A program made the translations under genes and the position numbers. From Carpediemonas membranifera (lineage: Eukaryota; Fornicata), in the NCBI GenBank assembly GCA_019828565.1, contig JAHDYR010000002.1, positions 1-64,000 on the forward strand: 64,000 nucleotides of DNA, read 5' to 3'. The notes under the pieces are model-generated. The model worked only from the letters and a program-made list of their open reading frames with translations, ran no database searches and was not told the DNA's origin. Shown in pieces: positions 21,414 through 31,735 of this stretch. Position 1 is the first letter of the stretch; each line of letters starts with the position of its first letter.

Positions 21414-23247
21414 ATGACTGAGGACAAGGGTCCGTTATGTACTCAACCAGAGATTAATGCTCTGCTTTCGTTTAAGGAGAAACTCGATCGCCATGTCCGA
21501 ACGGGCGGAAAACGCCGACTTATCAAGCGTTTGGGTCCGGCTGTCACCTCATACTGTGCAGCAGTTGGTGTAGACGTAGCCAAGACGTACAAGAGCGCGA
21601 AGCACAACACAGTGACGGGCGAGAAGCGTAAGAAACATGAGAGAGAGGACCTCGTTTTCAGAGCGATTGCTAACGCAATTAAGCCCACTGATCCGATCCT
21701 AGAGCGCCGTCTTTTCCAGCTAACGACCCAGGGTATTGACGTGGGACGTCTCTCACTCTATGCCGACAGATTCATCAGCCGCAAGGCCGTCTTGGCTCCC
21801 TCTTTCTCCGACGCCGTGATGCGCAGCATGTTCGTGAAGGGAATCCAGGACGAGGACCTCCGTAGGGAGGTCAAGGAGGCGGCTACAGGGCTTGACCTTA
21901 ACAGCACCATCCAGGTCGCTCTCCAGACGTGCAAGCGTCTCCAAGAGGCTGCGATGATTACTTCCAGGACCATCAAGTCCGATTCTCAGCCTCGAAACCG
22001 CCCTCCTAAGGACCAGCGCGCAAGCCATTCTCGAGGTCTGCGCCGACAGGGCGGCCCGCCTCACCCGGGTGAGCACCAGTCTCATGGCAAGCACCAGTAC
22101 CGGGGAGCCCAGTCTGAAATGCAGAGAAGTCAGCAGACCGGCTCAAGCACCGATCATCAGAGCACCAGCCGTACCATCGTGTGCTACAACTGCGGCAAGT
22201 CCGGTCACACATCGCGCCAGTGTCGGAACCCGAAGACTGTCTGCAGCAAGTGCGGTAAGCAGGGACATCAAGACAAGTTCTGTCGGGGTACTTCAGTAAA
22301 CCCCCAGGCTTGTTCATCCTTTTCTCGTGCACCCGCTCATGTCCTGACATCGTTGAGTCAGACACACAGCAACGCGCTCCCGATAGTAACAGCAGAGGTT
22401 CCGGTCGGTAATGATCACAGTGTGCAATGGGAGCGTGTACTTTTCGACTGCGGGGCGGATATTTGCTTGGTGAACCCCCAGTCGGCAACCGCTGCTGAAC
22501 TTATTCCGACGAAGCTCAGTCAACCTATCGTCATCAAGACTCCAGGGGGATCTATTGAGTCCGACGTTTGCTATGAGATTCCCCTTCTCATGCATAAGTC
22601 ACCTTTCACTCCAAAGGCACTGTCGACTACTGTCGCCGCATACGGAGTTGAATGCATCTACGACCTTCTATTGTCGTACCCAACGATGGTTGAGTGGGGC
22701 ATCCTGCCCAGTGTCGCGGAATCTCAAGCGAGCCGGGACTCTGACGATATGGAACCGTCCGTCCCCCCAATGGACGCGATGCAGTCCTACACTATGTCAA
22801 CAGATTTTACAGCGATGCATGCGCGAATCATCGCCAAGTTCAGCCGTTGCTTCGAGGAGCGTGAGGGGTTTTCTGCCTTAGAGCCTTATGACCTGATCTT
22901 GAAGGAGGACCGAGTAGTAGCGTCCAGGTCAAATTACATCCCTCACCAGAAGCAGGGTCTGTTTGATGAGCACGTCCGGGAGCTGTTAGCCAAGAAGTAT
23001 ATTGAGGCGAGTTTCTCTCCGTACTCGTCTCCAGCTCTCCTCGTCCCGAAGGGCCGAGACAGAACTCGTATGGTTGTCGATTTCAGAAGGATCAACGACC
23101 TGACTGAGCCGTTTGATTACCCGATCCCAGAGGTTCAAGCGTGCCTCGCACGGTTGGCAGGAGCTAAGATCTTCGCCACGATTGACCTTTCGAAGGGTTA
23201 TCATCAAGTCAAGTTGTCCGAAATGTCGAGACAATACACTGCGTTCC
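21414..23247 (+). CDS. Ty3 element 3 Gag-protease-RT (5' part, interrupted)
   Basis: A single frame from ATG 21,414 encodes a helical Gag and two zinc knuckles (CYNCGKSGHTSRQC and CSKCGKQGHQDKFC). An aspartic protease follows whose active-site motif reads DCGAD, near the usual D-T/S-G-A. The N-terminal RT blocks are VVDFRRINDLTEPFDYPIPE and TIDLSKGYHQVKLSE. It is cut at 23,247 by element 4 and resumes at 27,612. Gag, PR and RT are in one frame, so no frameshift is needed for Pol synthesis. Confidence 0.85.
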
Positions 23248-23387
23248 TGTCGGTTGAAATCATTTACAGTAAACCGCAGCGGGGTAAAAGTGGTCAAAAC
23301 TGGACGGAGCAGTTTATAGACCGGTGACACTACCTCCCTTTTTGATGAGAAAACCCCCAACCTGCAAGGAACGGGGGAAAAAGATGG

Positions 23388-24518
23388 TTAGTAGAGTTTC
23401 AGGTTCTTCCTCGCCTTACGGGCCAACCTCTTCATCTCCTCGAGGTGTTTCACTCCCGAGAGTGGTTCTTCCGTTATGTTTTCGAATCCTACCCACTTGA
23501 TGGCGGCTGTCCCTTCTTTCCAGTCTACCGATACTACTCGCTCTACCTCCCATTTTTTCTGGTCGAAGCTTGCAAGTTGAAGCATCATCGTGTCCGTTAC
23601 GGCATCCGTGTCGAACATCATGAGTTTTTCAATGTGGGTTGATCTGGTCGATCCGTCGAGTATCGACTGCAGGACTATTCTGTTATTATCAAGTACATCG
23701 TGTACCTTCCATGGGCCCCTGTTGCGCGCGTCTAGCTTCTGAGGGGCCTCATCTTTCCAGAGGACGTAGTCACCCGGCTTCAGTTCGGTGTTGACTATTG
23801 TCTTTTGGCCCGGGCCCACACTCTCTCTGGCAGTGGTCTCCAGGGCGTTAAGGGCCAGCTCCAGGTCCTTTTTGAACTCTGGGAAATCTCTGATCGGAGA
23901 GTTGTTGTCGTTCGTCCACCAGCTTGTAAACATGTTGTGCTCATGGCCAAATATCAGCTCGTGCGGGGAGAACTTCGTGGCCGTATGTGTCGTGCCGTTG
24001 ATAATCATCTGGACCGTCGGTAGGAGTCCGCACCACTGGTCTTTGTAGGCTATTGCCAGGACAAGCCACCGTAGGTGTCTTCCAATCTCCGCATTCCTTC
24101 TCTCCACGAGACCATTGCTCTGTGGATGAAACGGGATGGTGAAGTGGTGTGCGACTTTCAATGACGTTGTGAGTTGTTCAACTATCGAGTTCGCGTACTC
24201 CGGGCCGCCGTCGGACAGAATCTCCGCCGGTATCCCGTGTCGCGTGAAAACGTGGTCCCATAGGGCCCTGGCGGAGGTCTCGGCGTCGATCGATGCGACT
24301 GCGACGAGCTCGGTGTATCTTGTAAACATGTCTACAGCCACAATGATGTAGCGAGCGCCCAGCGAATCCGTTGGGAGAGGGCCAATTGTGTCGACTGCCA
24401 CTGTCTCCCATGGTCTGGTGCGTCTTGTCTGGCCCTTTTGGGCGATAAAGTAGTCCTTGATGCGAGTCTTCAGACAAATGGGGCACGTCTTGATGTGCTT
24501 TTTGACGTCCAAGAGCAT
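23388..24518 (-). CDS. Element 4 integrase and chromodomain
   Basis: About 376 residues. It contains a CPIC pair from the zinc domain, catalytic motifs DTIGPLPTDS, SDGGPEYANS and NGLVERRNAEI (D, D, E), a basic GPY-like region (PGDYVLWKDE...GPWKVHDV) and a C-terminal chromodomain (WEVERVVSVDWKEGTAAIKW). It is in a different frame from the upstream RNase H, and the shift lies near 24,560-24,760. Inserts element cDNA into chromatin. Confidence 0.8.
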   Translation of the reverse strand: MLLDVKKHIKTCPICLKTRIKDYFIAQKGQTRRTRPWETVAVDTIGPLPTDSLGARYIIVAVDMFTRYTELVAVASIDAETSARALWDHVFTRHGIPAEILSDGGPEYANSIVEQLTTSLKVAHHFTIPFHPQSNGLVERRNAEIGRHLRWLVLAIAYKDQWCGLLPTVQMIINGTTHTATKFSPHELIFGHEHNMFTSWWTNDNNSPIRDFPEFKKDLELALNALETTARESVGPGQKTIVNTELKPGDYVLWKDEAPQKLDARNRGPWKVHDVLDNNRIVLQSILDGSTRSTHIEKLMMFDTDAVTDTMMLQLASFDQKKWEVERVVSVDWKEGTAAIKWVGFENITEEPLSGVKHLEEMKRLARKARKNLKLY

Positions 24519-25007
24519 CCCCGGCCAAAAATGCAGACGTGGCGAGTGCTTGGAACGTTGAATTTGCTCCCGTATGAAATTGGTGAGCGGTCCGAAGGGC
24601 CTTGTCGCGTGTCTCTCCCTTGGGGATAATCGGCACTCCGTCCTTGAAGTAGATCGAGTTTTCGATGGATACTCCCTCTAGTTTCTCCCAGCCGACTCGA
24701 GTTGACTCAGGTGCCATGGCCTGGGCAGCCTGGATCAACTCAAGGGTCAGCCCTGGGCCGGCGTCCTCCGCCTCTAGCAGGTTCAGCTGCGGCCCGAGGT
24801 CCCCCTCGGGGAAGGATACGCGACAGCATGTCTGCCATCTTGTTTGTCTCTCCAGCAATATGCTCGATCGTAATGTTGTAGTCCGACAAGACAGACGTCC
24901 ACCTGAGGAGTTTCTTGGAAAGCTCCTTCCTCTGCATGAGATATACCAGATTCTGGTGGTCGGTGCGGATCTGTATGTTGTCCTTGAGGCGGAAAAGTTG
25001 AGCCATG

Positions 25008-26924
25008 TCAGGTCTCGTGAGACAAAAAGATGATAGCATGAAGCTCTTGTTCGTAGGTCGGCCACCTAGTCTGGGTTGGCGTATGACACTTTGCGAAGAG
25101 CGAGACGATCTCTCGGTTGCCGGAGTCGTCTTCTTGGAACAGAATGCCCCCTAGTCCGTCGTTCGACGCGTCCGTCTCGAGGGTCCACTTCTTTGAGAAG
25201 TCGGGGAAATGGAGGACTGTGTCTGAGCTGAGTCTCTCCTTGAACGTTGTAAACGCCTCTTCTTGTTTGGGGTTCCAAGTTATGTTCTTTGAGTTCTCCT
25301 GTGCCGTTAGCATCTCGTTGAGAGGTTTGAGGATTCGTGATGAGTCCGGGACGAACTGGGCGACATAGTTGAATGATCCCAGTGTCCTCTGAAGCTCCTT
25401 TGCGGTGGACGGGAGCGGTATGGCGTTTACCGCCTCTACCTTCTCTGGGGCAAGTTGTTTCCCCTTCTCCGAGACAATATACCCGACGGCCTCGACGTGG
25501 GCTGAGCCTATCGTGCACTTCGGGCCTTTAAGGCGCAGTGAATAATGTCTACAGATCCTGAAGACGGTTTTGATCAGGGTGAGAAACTGGGCCTCGGTCT
25601 TGGCGTAAATCAAGATGTCGTCAAGATAGATGTCCACCCCTTTGTGGAGGACCTCGGCGAACGCCTTCTGCATGGCGCGTTGGAATCTCGCCGGGGCGTT
25701 CATCAGGCCGAATGGACATCTGGTGAACTCGCAGTATGCGTCTGGAGTGACAAAAGCGGTTTTGGGGATATCTTCCTCGTGCATCCGCATCTGGTAGTAG
25801 CCTTGTCTGAGGTCTAGGCCTGCAAAGTATTTGCAGCCTGATGCTCGGTCTACAAACTCGCGCGTGTTAGGCAGGGGGAAGTTATCCCTCACTGTCTTGG
25901 AGTTTAACTCCTTGTAGTCAATGCAAAGACGGATCTTGGTCGATCCTTTGTGGCCCTGCCTGACTACTACGATCGGCGAGCTGTACGGCCCAGTCGAGTC
26001 CTGGATTATCCCGTCTCGCCTGAGTTGTTCTAGCTCTGTCGACACCAGGCCTTGGGTCACTGGGTCGAGTCTGCGAGCGCGGCATTGTACAATTGCCCGC
26101 TCGTCTATCAGTTCAATCGACATGGGTTCCAGTCGAGACCCTTCCTTGGGTAGTTCTTCCTCGAAGATATCGTCAAATGAGTTGATTATCTCGAGAATCT
26201 CGGGTCGGATCTTCGACTCCGGGACGTGGACACCACAGTAGTCGTCGGTTATCGCCATGTTTGCGTCCTCCGTGAGATATTCATGGTAGAACGGCAGCCA
26301 GTCCTCGTCCTCCTCAATTGAGGAGAGCTTGTGCAGGTTAAGGTTGAGTGTGCCATCGCCAATGAGTGCGAGTGACCTCAGCAAGTCACACCCGATGAGA
26401 GCCTTGAAGAACTCACCGGGGAGTACGTAGTACTTCCATGTAACCTCCAACGGTGTGACACCTAGTGCTGGGAATGCTGCCTTAAATGTGACTGCTTGAT
26501 CTGTCACGAGGGAGCGTCCGTCTCCTAGCGTGACCTTGATCTTTTCCTCGAGAGAGGTCTGCACTGTGTCCTTGGGTAGGGTACGTAGTGCCTTCGAACT
26601 AATGAAGCTTCGGCTTGCACCAGTGTCTACAACGAACGAGTAAGTTTTGCCTTTTACAGTAGCGGGGGTCGTCAGTGGACCCTTCCCGCCCTTCTCGTTA
26701 GTCGACGCGCTGTCGGCGTTGTTGTTCTCGCTGTAGCGGGGGTGCTTATCGCATCTGAAGTCCATGTGGGGACCGCCACAGAAACGACAGGGGCGCGACG
26801 GCTTCTTGGGTCCGTCGGCCGGCGGGCGCTTGGCCGCGTCCGGGCGGTACTGGGCCTTCCTGGCCTGGGCCGGGGCCTTGGGTCCGCCGGCCGGGGGTTT
26901 GCGAGAGGGGTTGATCATGGTCAT
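25008..26924 (-). CDS. Element 4 Pol: protease, RT and RNase H start
   Basis: About 638 residues. In order: a zinc knuckle CRFCGGPHMDFRCDKH, a retropepsin motif VVDTGASRSFI, RT blocks (RLCIDYKELNSKT, FAGLDLRQGYYQM, IYLDDILIYA) and the RNase H start (LETDASNDGLGGILF). It overlaps the end of Gag in another frame, which suggests programmed frameshifting between Gag and Pol or a sequence error. RNase H continues in another frame at 24,740-25,039. Confidence 0.8.
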   Translation of the reverse strand: MTMINPSRKPPAGGPKAPAQARKAQYRPDAAKRPPADGPKKPSRPCRFCGGPHMDFRCDKHPRYSENNNADSASTNEKGGKGPLTTPATVKGKTYSFVVDTGASRSFISSKALRTLPKDTVQTSLEEKIKVTLGDGRSLVTDQAVTFKAAFPALGVTPLEVTWKYYVLPGEFFKALIGCDLLRSLALIGDGTLNLNLHKLSSIEEDEDWLPFYHEYLTEDANMAITDDYCGVHVPESKIRPEILEIINSFDDIFEEELPKEGSRLEPMSIELIDERAIVQCRARRLDPVTQGLVSTELEQLRRDGIIQDSTGPYSSPIVVVRQGHKGSTKIRLCIDYKELNSKTVRDNFPLPNTREFVDRASGCKYFAGLDLRQGYYQMRMHEEDIPKTAFVTPDAYCEFTRCPFGLMNAPARFQRAMQKAFAEVLHKGVDIYLDDILIYAKTEAQFLTLIKTVFRICRHYSLRLKGPKCTIGSAHVEAVGYIVSEKGKQLAPEKVEAVNAIPLPSTAKELQRTLGSFNYVAQFVPDSSRILKPLNEMLTAQENSKNITWNPKQEEAFTTFKERLSSDTVLHFPDFSKKWTLETDASNDGLGGILFQEDDSGNREIVSLFAKCHTPTQTRWPTYEQELHAIIFLSHET

Positions 26925-27504
26925 ACGCCCTAGCAGCCCTAAGAGCCACCGCTACGGTGTCCTCGAAGGTCTTGACGTTGTGGAGAGCAAGCAAGGTCTG
27001 TGCCTTCTTGCGGAATGCTGTCGGGTTCAGGGACTCCCGGAAGAGCCGTGCAGCCAGCTTATCAAAGCTTGCGAGCAGTTCGTCGGCATTGGGGTTGTCG
27101 TCGATGGGGTCCAAGAACCCTTCTGGGTCTGGCGTCTTGGAGTAGAGCTCGATGCGCTTGCGGAATGCTGCCGCTTGTAGTCTCGTGCCAGCTTCGAAGT
27201 TGCGTGCGGTGCTCGGCACCATGGGGAAACGAAGGTCTTGGAGCTCTTCGACGAGTGCTAGGATGGAGTGGGGAAGGAGCCGCTGGCGACACCATTCGGT
27301 GAAGTTCTTGAGAGTGTAGTTCTTGTCGGATGTGTCTATGCCTTCGGCCTTGAGTTCGAGGGCAAATGACTCCTCAATGAGGACGGACAGTGGGATGCTT
27401 GGGGTTTGTATAGTAAAAATCGTTGCTCGGCGCTCAAACTCCTCAAGAGTCTCTAGTGTTAGATTTGAAGGAGAAAGCTCAGGAATTTGAACAGTTAACG
27501 ACAT
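26746..27504 (-). CDS. Element 4 Gag
   Basis: ATG at 27,504. The capsid-like helical domain is followed by a Pro/Gly/Arg-rich tail. Its frame ends inside the zinc knuckle coded in the Pol frame. The 5' LTR lies 21 bp upstream with the palindromic ATACTAGTATT between them, a very short leader. Confidence 0.7.
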   Translation of the reverse strand: MSLTVQIPELSPSNLTLETLEEFERRATIFTIQTPSIPLSVLIEESFALELKAEGIDTSDKNYTLKNFTEWCRQRLLPHSILALVEELQDLRFPMVPSTARNFEAGTRLQAAAFRKRIELYSKTPDPEGFLDPIDDNPNADELLASFDKLAARLFRESLNPTAFRKKAQTLLALHNVKTFEDTVAVALRAARAYDHDQPLSQTPGRRTQGPGPGQEGPVPPGRGQAPAGRRTQEAVAPLSFLWRSPHGLQMR

Positions 27505-27611
27505 CAGCACAGCTAATACTAGTATTGTCGGTTGAAATCATTTACAGTAAACCGCAGCGGGGTAAAAGTGGTCAAAACTGGACGGAGCAGTTTATAGACC
27601 GGTGACATTCC

Positions 27612-29835
27612 AGTCCAGGCAAGTTCCAGTATACGGGCATGCCGTTTGGATTGAAAAACGCTGGGGCGCATTTCCAGTCTGCAATTGAACGGGGATTCCA
27701 CGATCTACTTGGTACCGCGTGTATCATATATATTGACGACATTATAATTTTCGGCCGCACAGAGCAAGAGTATTTGTCCAACTTGAACAAGGTGTTGGCG
27801 AGGGCCGAAGAGTTGAAACTCAGCCTCAACAAGGAGAAGTCACACTGGACTCGCAGAAGTCGAGTTCTTAGGCTGGGTGGTGTCGGGTACAGGATTTAGA
27901 ATTGCGCCAGACCGCATTCGGGATGTTGAGACGCTGCGTGTCCCGAAGACGAAGAAGGCCGCTCAAGCCCTAATGGGATTCTTGAACTTCATGAGAGATT
28001 TTTGTGCCAGGTTTTTCGAGGATCGTGCACCCTTTAGCTCAAGCCGCGTGTGGCAAGGCACCTCCCGACGGCAGCGATCAGGTCGAGGCTTTGGCGCAGG
28101 TCAAAGATCTGCTGTGTCAGGCTCCCGCCCTCGAACACTTCGATGTTACCCGTGAGCACGTCGTCATGACTGACGCGTCAGACCTTGGAATTGGCGGAGT
28201 GTTGCTACAAGACGGTAAGCCGGTGTCATACATGTCCAAGTCTTTCAACGATGTGCAGACGAGATGGAGCACAATTGAACAGGAGGCGTATGCAATCGTT
28301 TCCGCGTTGCAGAGGTGGCGCAGGTTCTTGTGTTGGACACCATTTGAGAGCCAGTGCAGTTTATGTAAACAGATCTACCTGCGCAAGCCAACAATGGCAC
28401 ACATTCACATTGCTGACTGATCATCGCAATCTTGTGTTTATGTCGCGTTCTTCCAACTCCAAGGTTCAACGGTGGTACGAATCAATATCTGATCTTGATT
28501 TCACGATCAAACATGTGGCCGGAGTGGATAACAGTGCAGCCGATGGTCTCAGTCGCGTGTTTGCGGCATCGGCAGATCGGTTGCCAGTGGCGTCTGAGAC
28601 GGAGATAGCTGAGGCACACAGACACGGGCAAGCTCACCTGCCACTGCATACCACGATACAATTCTTGAGGACACATGGCAAGAGGGCGCCCGTGGATCAG
28701 GTGGCGAGGGTGATCGACAGATGTCCGGTATGTCAACTCACAGCAAAACCAGCTGAAGCCGCCAGGGCATACTTACATACAGCCGGACTCAGGCCGTTCA
28801 TGAAGGTAGCAATGGACACTATCGGTCCGTTGCCCGAGTCGCTCGGATACAAGTTCATTTTTAGTAGTAGTCGATATGGCTTCGAGGTGGACCGAGCTCA
28901 TTCCGCTGAAGACAACGAGAGCCGACGAAGCTGTCAGAGCATTTGCTGACCAGTGGATACTCAGGTATGGAGTCCCTCGAGTCCTCCAAACAGACGGAGG
29001 CAAGCAGTTTGTCAACAAGCTGTTCAAGGACTTGTCCGTCCGAGTTGGCTTTTCAATCCATACAACCACTCCATATCATCCACAGTCAAATGGAGTGGTC
29101 GAACGAGCGAACAGCAGAGTCGAGCGTATTCTGAGGGCGCGGCAGTACGAGCTGAGGTCGGAGCTGTGGTCGGAGTCGTTGCCAGTTGCACAGTACATTG
29201 TCAACGCGACACCACACTCAGCAACGCGTTTAACCCCAGCAGAGGTGATTTTTGGTAGTGATCTGCGCGTACCGGCCGACATGCTAATCGTCAAAGAACT
29301 GGGTGAGAAGGCGGTCAGCCAACCAGCGAGCAACGTAGCTGCTGCCAAACTCGCTCGAGAGCTCGCTGAAGCACGTATTAAGGCAATGCACGCTGACGCT
29401 CTCAGCAAGCTGCCCCCTCCTGAACCAATTACGTCTGAGTTTGTATTGGTCAAATACCCGAATGGGCCACCATCAAAGTTGGCTGCAGGGTGGCGAGGCC
29501 CCATGCAACTGATCCAGCCTATCATGAGGAATGACTTTCCTGTTGGTTACTGGGTTAGAGATGTCAATACGAGGACCGAATTCCAGGTCGCGTCCGAGAG
29601 GGTCAGACCATTTTCAGGCGAGCTGTCCATGCAACATGCCCAAGAGCTAGCAGCAGTGACGATCGGCGAGTATGTCGTGGAGTCGATATACGAAGCAACG
29701 CATGAGCGCAGACTCAGCGATCGGCAGTTCCACGTCCGATGGGCAGGGTACGAGCCTTCGGAAGATACGTGGGAGCCGTACCAGAACGTTAAGGGATGCG
29801 AAGCGTTGGATATATATCTGGGGAAGGCCGAATAA
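27612..29835 (+). CDS. Ty3 element 3 Pol, 3' part: RT end, RNase H, integrase, chromodomain
   Basis: It resumes after element 4 with QYTGMPFGLKNAGAHFQS and IIYIDDIIIFG (RT). RNase H (MTDASDLGIGGVLL, TDHRNLVFM), the integrase core (DTIGPLPESLG, TDGGKQF, NGVVERANSRV) and a chromodomain (ERRLSDRQFHVRWAGYEP, DTWEPYQN) follow, ending at 29,835. Frames shift near 27,890, 28,010-28,160 and 28,870. A 57-bp solo LTR (28,345-28,401) interrupts RNase H. Confidence 0.75.
28345..28401 (+). repeat. 57-bp solo LTR inside RNase H
   Basis: TGAGAGCC...TGGCACA is flanked by CATT on both sides (28,341-28,344 and 28,402-28,405), as expected for a 4-bp Ty3-type target duplication. The same insert, reversed with its host sequence, is at 53,633-53,689. 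The homologous position near 57,572 is uninterrupted. Confidence 0.65.
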
Positions 29836-29860
29836 ATGGCCCCCAAGCATCAGAAACTGT

Positions 29861-30982
29861 TTATTCGCAAGTGTCACAACGGACGTTACCATCGAGGGCA
29901 ACGTCGTCGGCGAGGTAAGACTCGTAAGACAGATGCTCAGTGAGGAACTGGGCAACGGCAGGGTGAGTCTGCATGCGCCGAGTAGCGATGGCAATGCTGC
30001 TCACATTGGGGCATTCCTCATAACTGACATGCAGGCGCAGAAGACCAGGGGCGTCAAAACGATAATGCCAAACACGCGAGACCGTGAAGGCTGCAGAAGT
30101 CATGTCTTGCAGAGTCAGCGACGGGGCGCGGTCAGCAGTAACCGGCATGAAGCCTGACAGAAGACTGAACTCCGCGTCGTCGAAGGAAGCGCCGCTACGC
30201 ATGCGAGCGAAGTACTGACGAGCGAACTCAGCGCAATCAGCGCGGGTGAGGATACCGAGGGCCTCTCCCATGTGCAGCACAAAATATAGGTTGACATCGT
30301 GGCCGAGCATGACAGCACGGAAGACATGAGGACGCATGGTGACGATGCTGAGGCCAGAGCGATTCTCGATCTCTTGCTTGAGCGCGTTCGGCACATACGC
30401 GCGTTTGTCTCGAACAGCAGTGAGGTAGGCTGAAACGATGGCAGCATCAGTCGAATCGCGACGTATGGAGAGGTAAGCCGACATCGCCTGGAGTACGATA
30501 GCGTCACGGCAGAGATCAGCGCCGGCGTCATGCGAGTGCACTGCAGCGGAAGCGCGGGTGTAAGAGTGCAGCCGGTTGTCGGTGAGCAGCAGTAACTCAG
30601 TCCGGGGAGAGTTCCAGTAGTAGCTGACTGCCTGCCGGGTGACGAGTTCCACGTAGCCAGAGAGGGATGGCGGGGTGTCGTCCGACTCGGAGTCAGACTC
30701 ATTGTCGGTTGGGTCAGGAGAAGCCGGAAGGTAGCGTAGGTCGACGGCGTTAACGCTCTCGCTGTCAGATGCAGAACTGGTTACGGCGCCAGCAAGTTCC
30801 TCTGGGACATTAGGGACGTTTTGGCGCCTAGGAGCACGTCGCGGCTGGTAAGGGGTGAACAGCTCGAGGTAGGAACCAGTTTCAGAGATATGGCGACGGA
30901 GGAGACGGCAAAATTGCATTCTCGAAGTGTTAGTCGTAAGACGATTTAGAATAGTTTCCACAGCGGCGTCGAAATCCCCCAT
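29861..30982 (-). CDS. Antisense accessory ORF of Ty3 element 3
   Basis: A 373-residue ORF (ATG 30,982) lies antisense to pol, between the chromodomain stop and the 3' LTR. It has an N-terminal helical part, a Ser/Asp/Glu-rich linker (SDSESV, DNESDSESDD) and a long alpha/beta C-terminal part ending in CDTC. No family is recognised. Antisense ORFs downstream of pol are known in some plant Ty3 lineages (Tat/Retand). Relation to those is unproven. A near-palindrome at 30,995-31,016 (core GAAAGTCGACTTTC) sits just upstream of the ATG. Confidence 0.55.
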   Translation of the reverse strand: MGDFDAAVETILNRLTTNTSRMQFCRLLRRHISETGSYLELFTPYQPRRAPRRQNVPNVPEELAGAVTSSASDSESVNAVDLRYLPASPDPTDNESDSESDDTPPSLSGYVELVTRQAVSYYWNSPRTELLLLTDNRLHSYTRASAAVHSHDAGADLCRDAIVLQAMSAYLSIRRDSTDAAIVSAYLTAVRDKRAYVPNALKQEIENRSGLSIVTMRPHVFRAVMLGHDVNLYFVLHMGEALGILTRADCAEFARQYFARMRSGASFDDAEFSLLSGFMPVTADRAPSLTLQDMTSAAFTVSRVWHYRFDAPGLLRLHVSYEECPNVSSIAIATRRMQTHPAVAQFLTEHLSYESYLADDVALDGNVRCDTCE

Positions 30983-31735
30983 GAGCTGTGATCGTCTAGA
31001 AAGTCGACTTTCCAGAAAGCAAAAAATGCGAAATCGATGAAACGCAACAATGCTGTTCAGAAGTGGAACATAGAGTTGTTTACATGGTGGAACTGATGTT
31101 GTTATTCAATATAGCCGCGTTTTCGGGATCCAAAAAGTGTTTCCGGCGGTGCAAAACGAAAAAGTGCCATATCTCGCGAACGAGAAGGAATTGGAGCCTC
31201 TTAACCCGTTTTTTGAACGCCGTGTAAGATTAGGCGGAATGTAACCAACCTCTGGTAAGAATTGACATGGGGACATCGATGGCACCTAAAAGTGCGCCAT
31301 TTGACCCTTTCAGAATCGTCGGGTATGTTTCAAAGACTTTCAAGAGGGCAGGACCCCAGGTAAGGATACCCATAACATAGCGCGCTAATACAGTGGTACC
31401 ACGCAAGATTTGATCAGATAATATTAGGTAATTTAGATTTGGTAGTGAGGTAAGCATATCTCAGAAACGTGACTGGACATCACGCCGGGCATAAGACACA
31501 GGGTTTTTATAGCCAGTCTGGTCAACGGGTATCCGGTGAACTCGAAAGTCCCGAGCTCACAACGGTTCAGGCAATAGGGCTTAGTCCATTGCCAACTCCG
31601 GCTCCATGGCGAGTCCCCATGGAAGCGACGGTTACTGGAGCTTGTATCTGGGCAATTCACCCGGACCAAGCACCTAGCACACCCTTCATAATAGTGTTGA
31701 GTTTTTTGATGCTCTACCGGAGCATGGGAGGGAAG
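30983..31735. other. Non-coding 3' region of Ty3 element 3
   Basis: No convincing gene. It contains the near-palindrome upstream of the antisense ORF and the purine tract at the 3' LTR. Confidence 0.5.

Larger units (their letters stand above)
23248..27607 (-). mobile_element. Complete Ty3 element 4 (4,360 bp) nested in element 3
   Basis: 82-bp LTRs at 23,248-23,329 and 27,526-27,607 appear identical. The target duplication TTCC lies at 23,244-23,247 and 27,608-27,611. The uninterrupted site (GCGTTCCAGTCC) exists in the related copies near 54.3 and 58.2 kb. A purine-rich tract (AAAAAGGGAGGTAG on the minus strand) abuts the 3' LTR. It carries Gag, PR, RT, RNase H, integrase and chromodomain. 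Confidence 0.9.

Noticed and set aside
21549-21556. CATACTGT match inside Ty3 element 3 Gag
   Set aside because: No palindrome array follows it and it is within an intact coding frame, so it is a chance match.
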